A stretch of 64,000 nt of DNA from Candidatus Hydrogenedentota bacterium (lineage in GTDB: Bacteria; Hydrogenedentota; Hydrogenedentia; Hydrogenedentales; JAEUWI01). Made by a program: the position numbers and the translations under genes. This document shows, in pieces, positions 63,806 through 64,000 of the stretch. The notes under the pieces are model-generated. The model was not told where the DNA came from, made no database searches, and saw nothing but the letters and a program-made list of their open reading frames with translations. Each line of letters begins with the position of its first letter. Positions within the stretch are counted from its first letter, which is position 1. The DNA lies in assembly GCA_016182605.1 (NCBI GenBank), contig JACPGE010000095.1, positions 1 through 64,000 on the forward strand. Direction: 5' to 3'.

Positions 63806-64000
63806 TTAGTTTTTAGCGTCTGTCTGGGGGAGAGTCCAGTTTTTGGCCCTGGTTTTGCGCATGGATTCTCCTTTGAGGGTAATGGTGTAGGCGTTGTGGA
63901 TGCGTCTGTCAAGAATGGCGTCGGCCAGTGTGGGTTCTCCGATGGCTTCGTGCCAGTGGCTGGCGGGAAGCTGGGCGGCGATGAGGGTGGCCTTGAGGTC
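63806..64000 (-). mobile_element. IS21-family istB, 3' end, running off the window
   Basis: Read leftward from 64000 the frame encodes [20 protein letters not shown], then [29 protein letters not shown] and a stop at 63806-63808 (64 residues visible). This is the C-terminal end of the IstB ATPase helper of IS21-family transposition (P.s.WHE.[13 protein letters not shown]..H.a..i.LKGeSmRK). The rest of istB and istA must lie beyond the right edge. The start codon is outside the window, so completeness cannot be judged. Confidence 0.88.

Noticed and set aside
63679-63912. Minus-strand frame over the insertion-sequence end
   Set aside because: The istB reading frame is a different one and carries the family motifs; this frame has none.

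Overview
The window looks like a chromosomal stretch from a GC-rich, flagellated, Gram-negative bacterium. A TolC-type outer-membrane protein and a tripartite RND pump imply an outer membrane. A membrane-anchored ECF sigma fusion, a Cys-type sulfatase, a very His-rich CusB-like adaptor and many hybrid sensor kinases are the mix seen in Hydrogenedentota and Planctomycetota. That placement is inference only: there is no rRNA or other decisive marker here. Standard code 11 fits all intact genes.

Layout. 0.1-3.9 kb: an ECF sigma factor fused to a transmembrane helix and extracytoplasmic repeats, and an AAA/DUF4143 ATPase behind a duplicated palindromic operator. 4.3-6.6 kb: a sulfatase and a GmhA-like SIS protein. 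6.7-11.5 kb: mainly small or membrane proteins (MaoC hotdog, TerB-like, LRAT-like, DUF2752, two paralogous membrane proteins with near-identical promoters). 11.5-18.7 kb (minus strand): the proteostasis block tig-clpP, clpX, lon, engB, preceded by tRNA-Leu, tRNA-Lys and tRNA-Gly. 18.7-27.2 kb (minus): a hybrid histidine kinase and a flagellar block, fliM - fliN/fliY - fliA - two accessory genes - FliK-like - FlhB C-terminal-like. 27.8-28.9 kb: a PadR regulator and its membrane partner. 29.3-33.9 kb (minus): a glycan or cell-surface operon.

34.4-44.1 kb (plus): a tightly coupled set of a radical-SAM-like protein whose cluster motif has decayed, a ketosynthase with Cys-His-Gln in place of Cys-His-His, a sensor kinase, a second kinase-like protein lacking the phospho-acceptor His, an NtrC-type sigma-54 activator and a PfkB kinase. 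I regard this as the best candidate for an undescribed system: one signalling module joined to two diverged 'enzymes' by 1-4 nt overlaps. 44.45-45.52 kb: an orphan CRISPR array of 12 good and 3 decayed 36-nt repeats with type III-like features and no cas gene anywhere in the window. 45.9-54.7 kb: GNAT, glycosyltransferase-TPR, formyltransferase, dtd, an M28-fold protein with a damaged metal site, a 2Fe-2S ferredoxin, ArsR with a flavin/rhodanese persulfide-type reductase, and a phosphohexomutase. 55-61.7 kb: a divalent-metal CusCBA/Czc-type efflux operon. 61.9-62.2 kb: tmRNA (ssrA), whose 3' side is followed by decaying accessory DNA: a DUF4160 gene with an in-frame stop, DUF2442, and the 3' end of an IS21-family istB running off the right edge.

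Dispersed palindromic elements (44160/54766, 45841, 49218) lie between operons. Several clear -35/-10 pairs are visible, and two of them (PadR, ArsR) place the transcript start on or next to the ATG, implying leaderless mRNAs with the operator inside the promoter.
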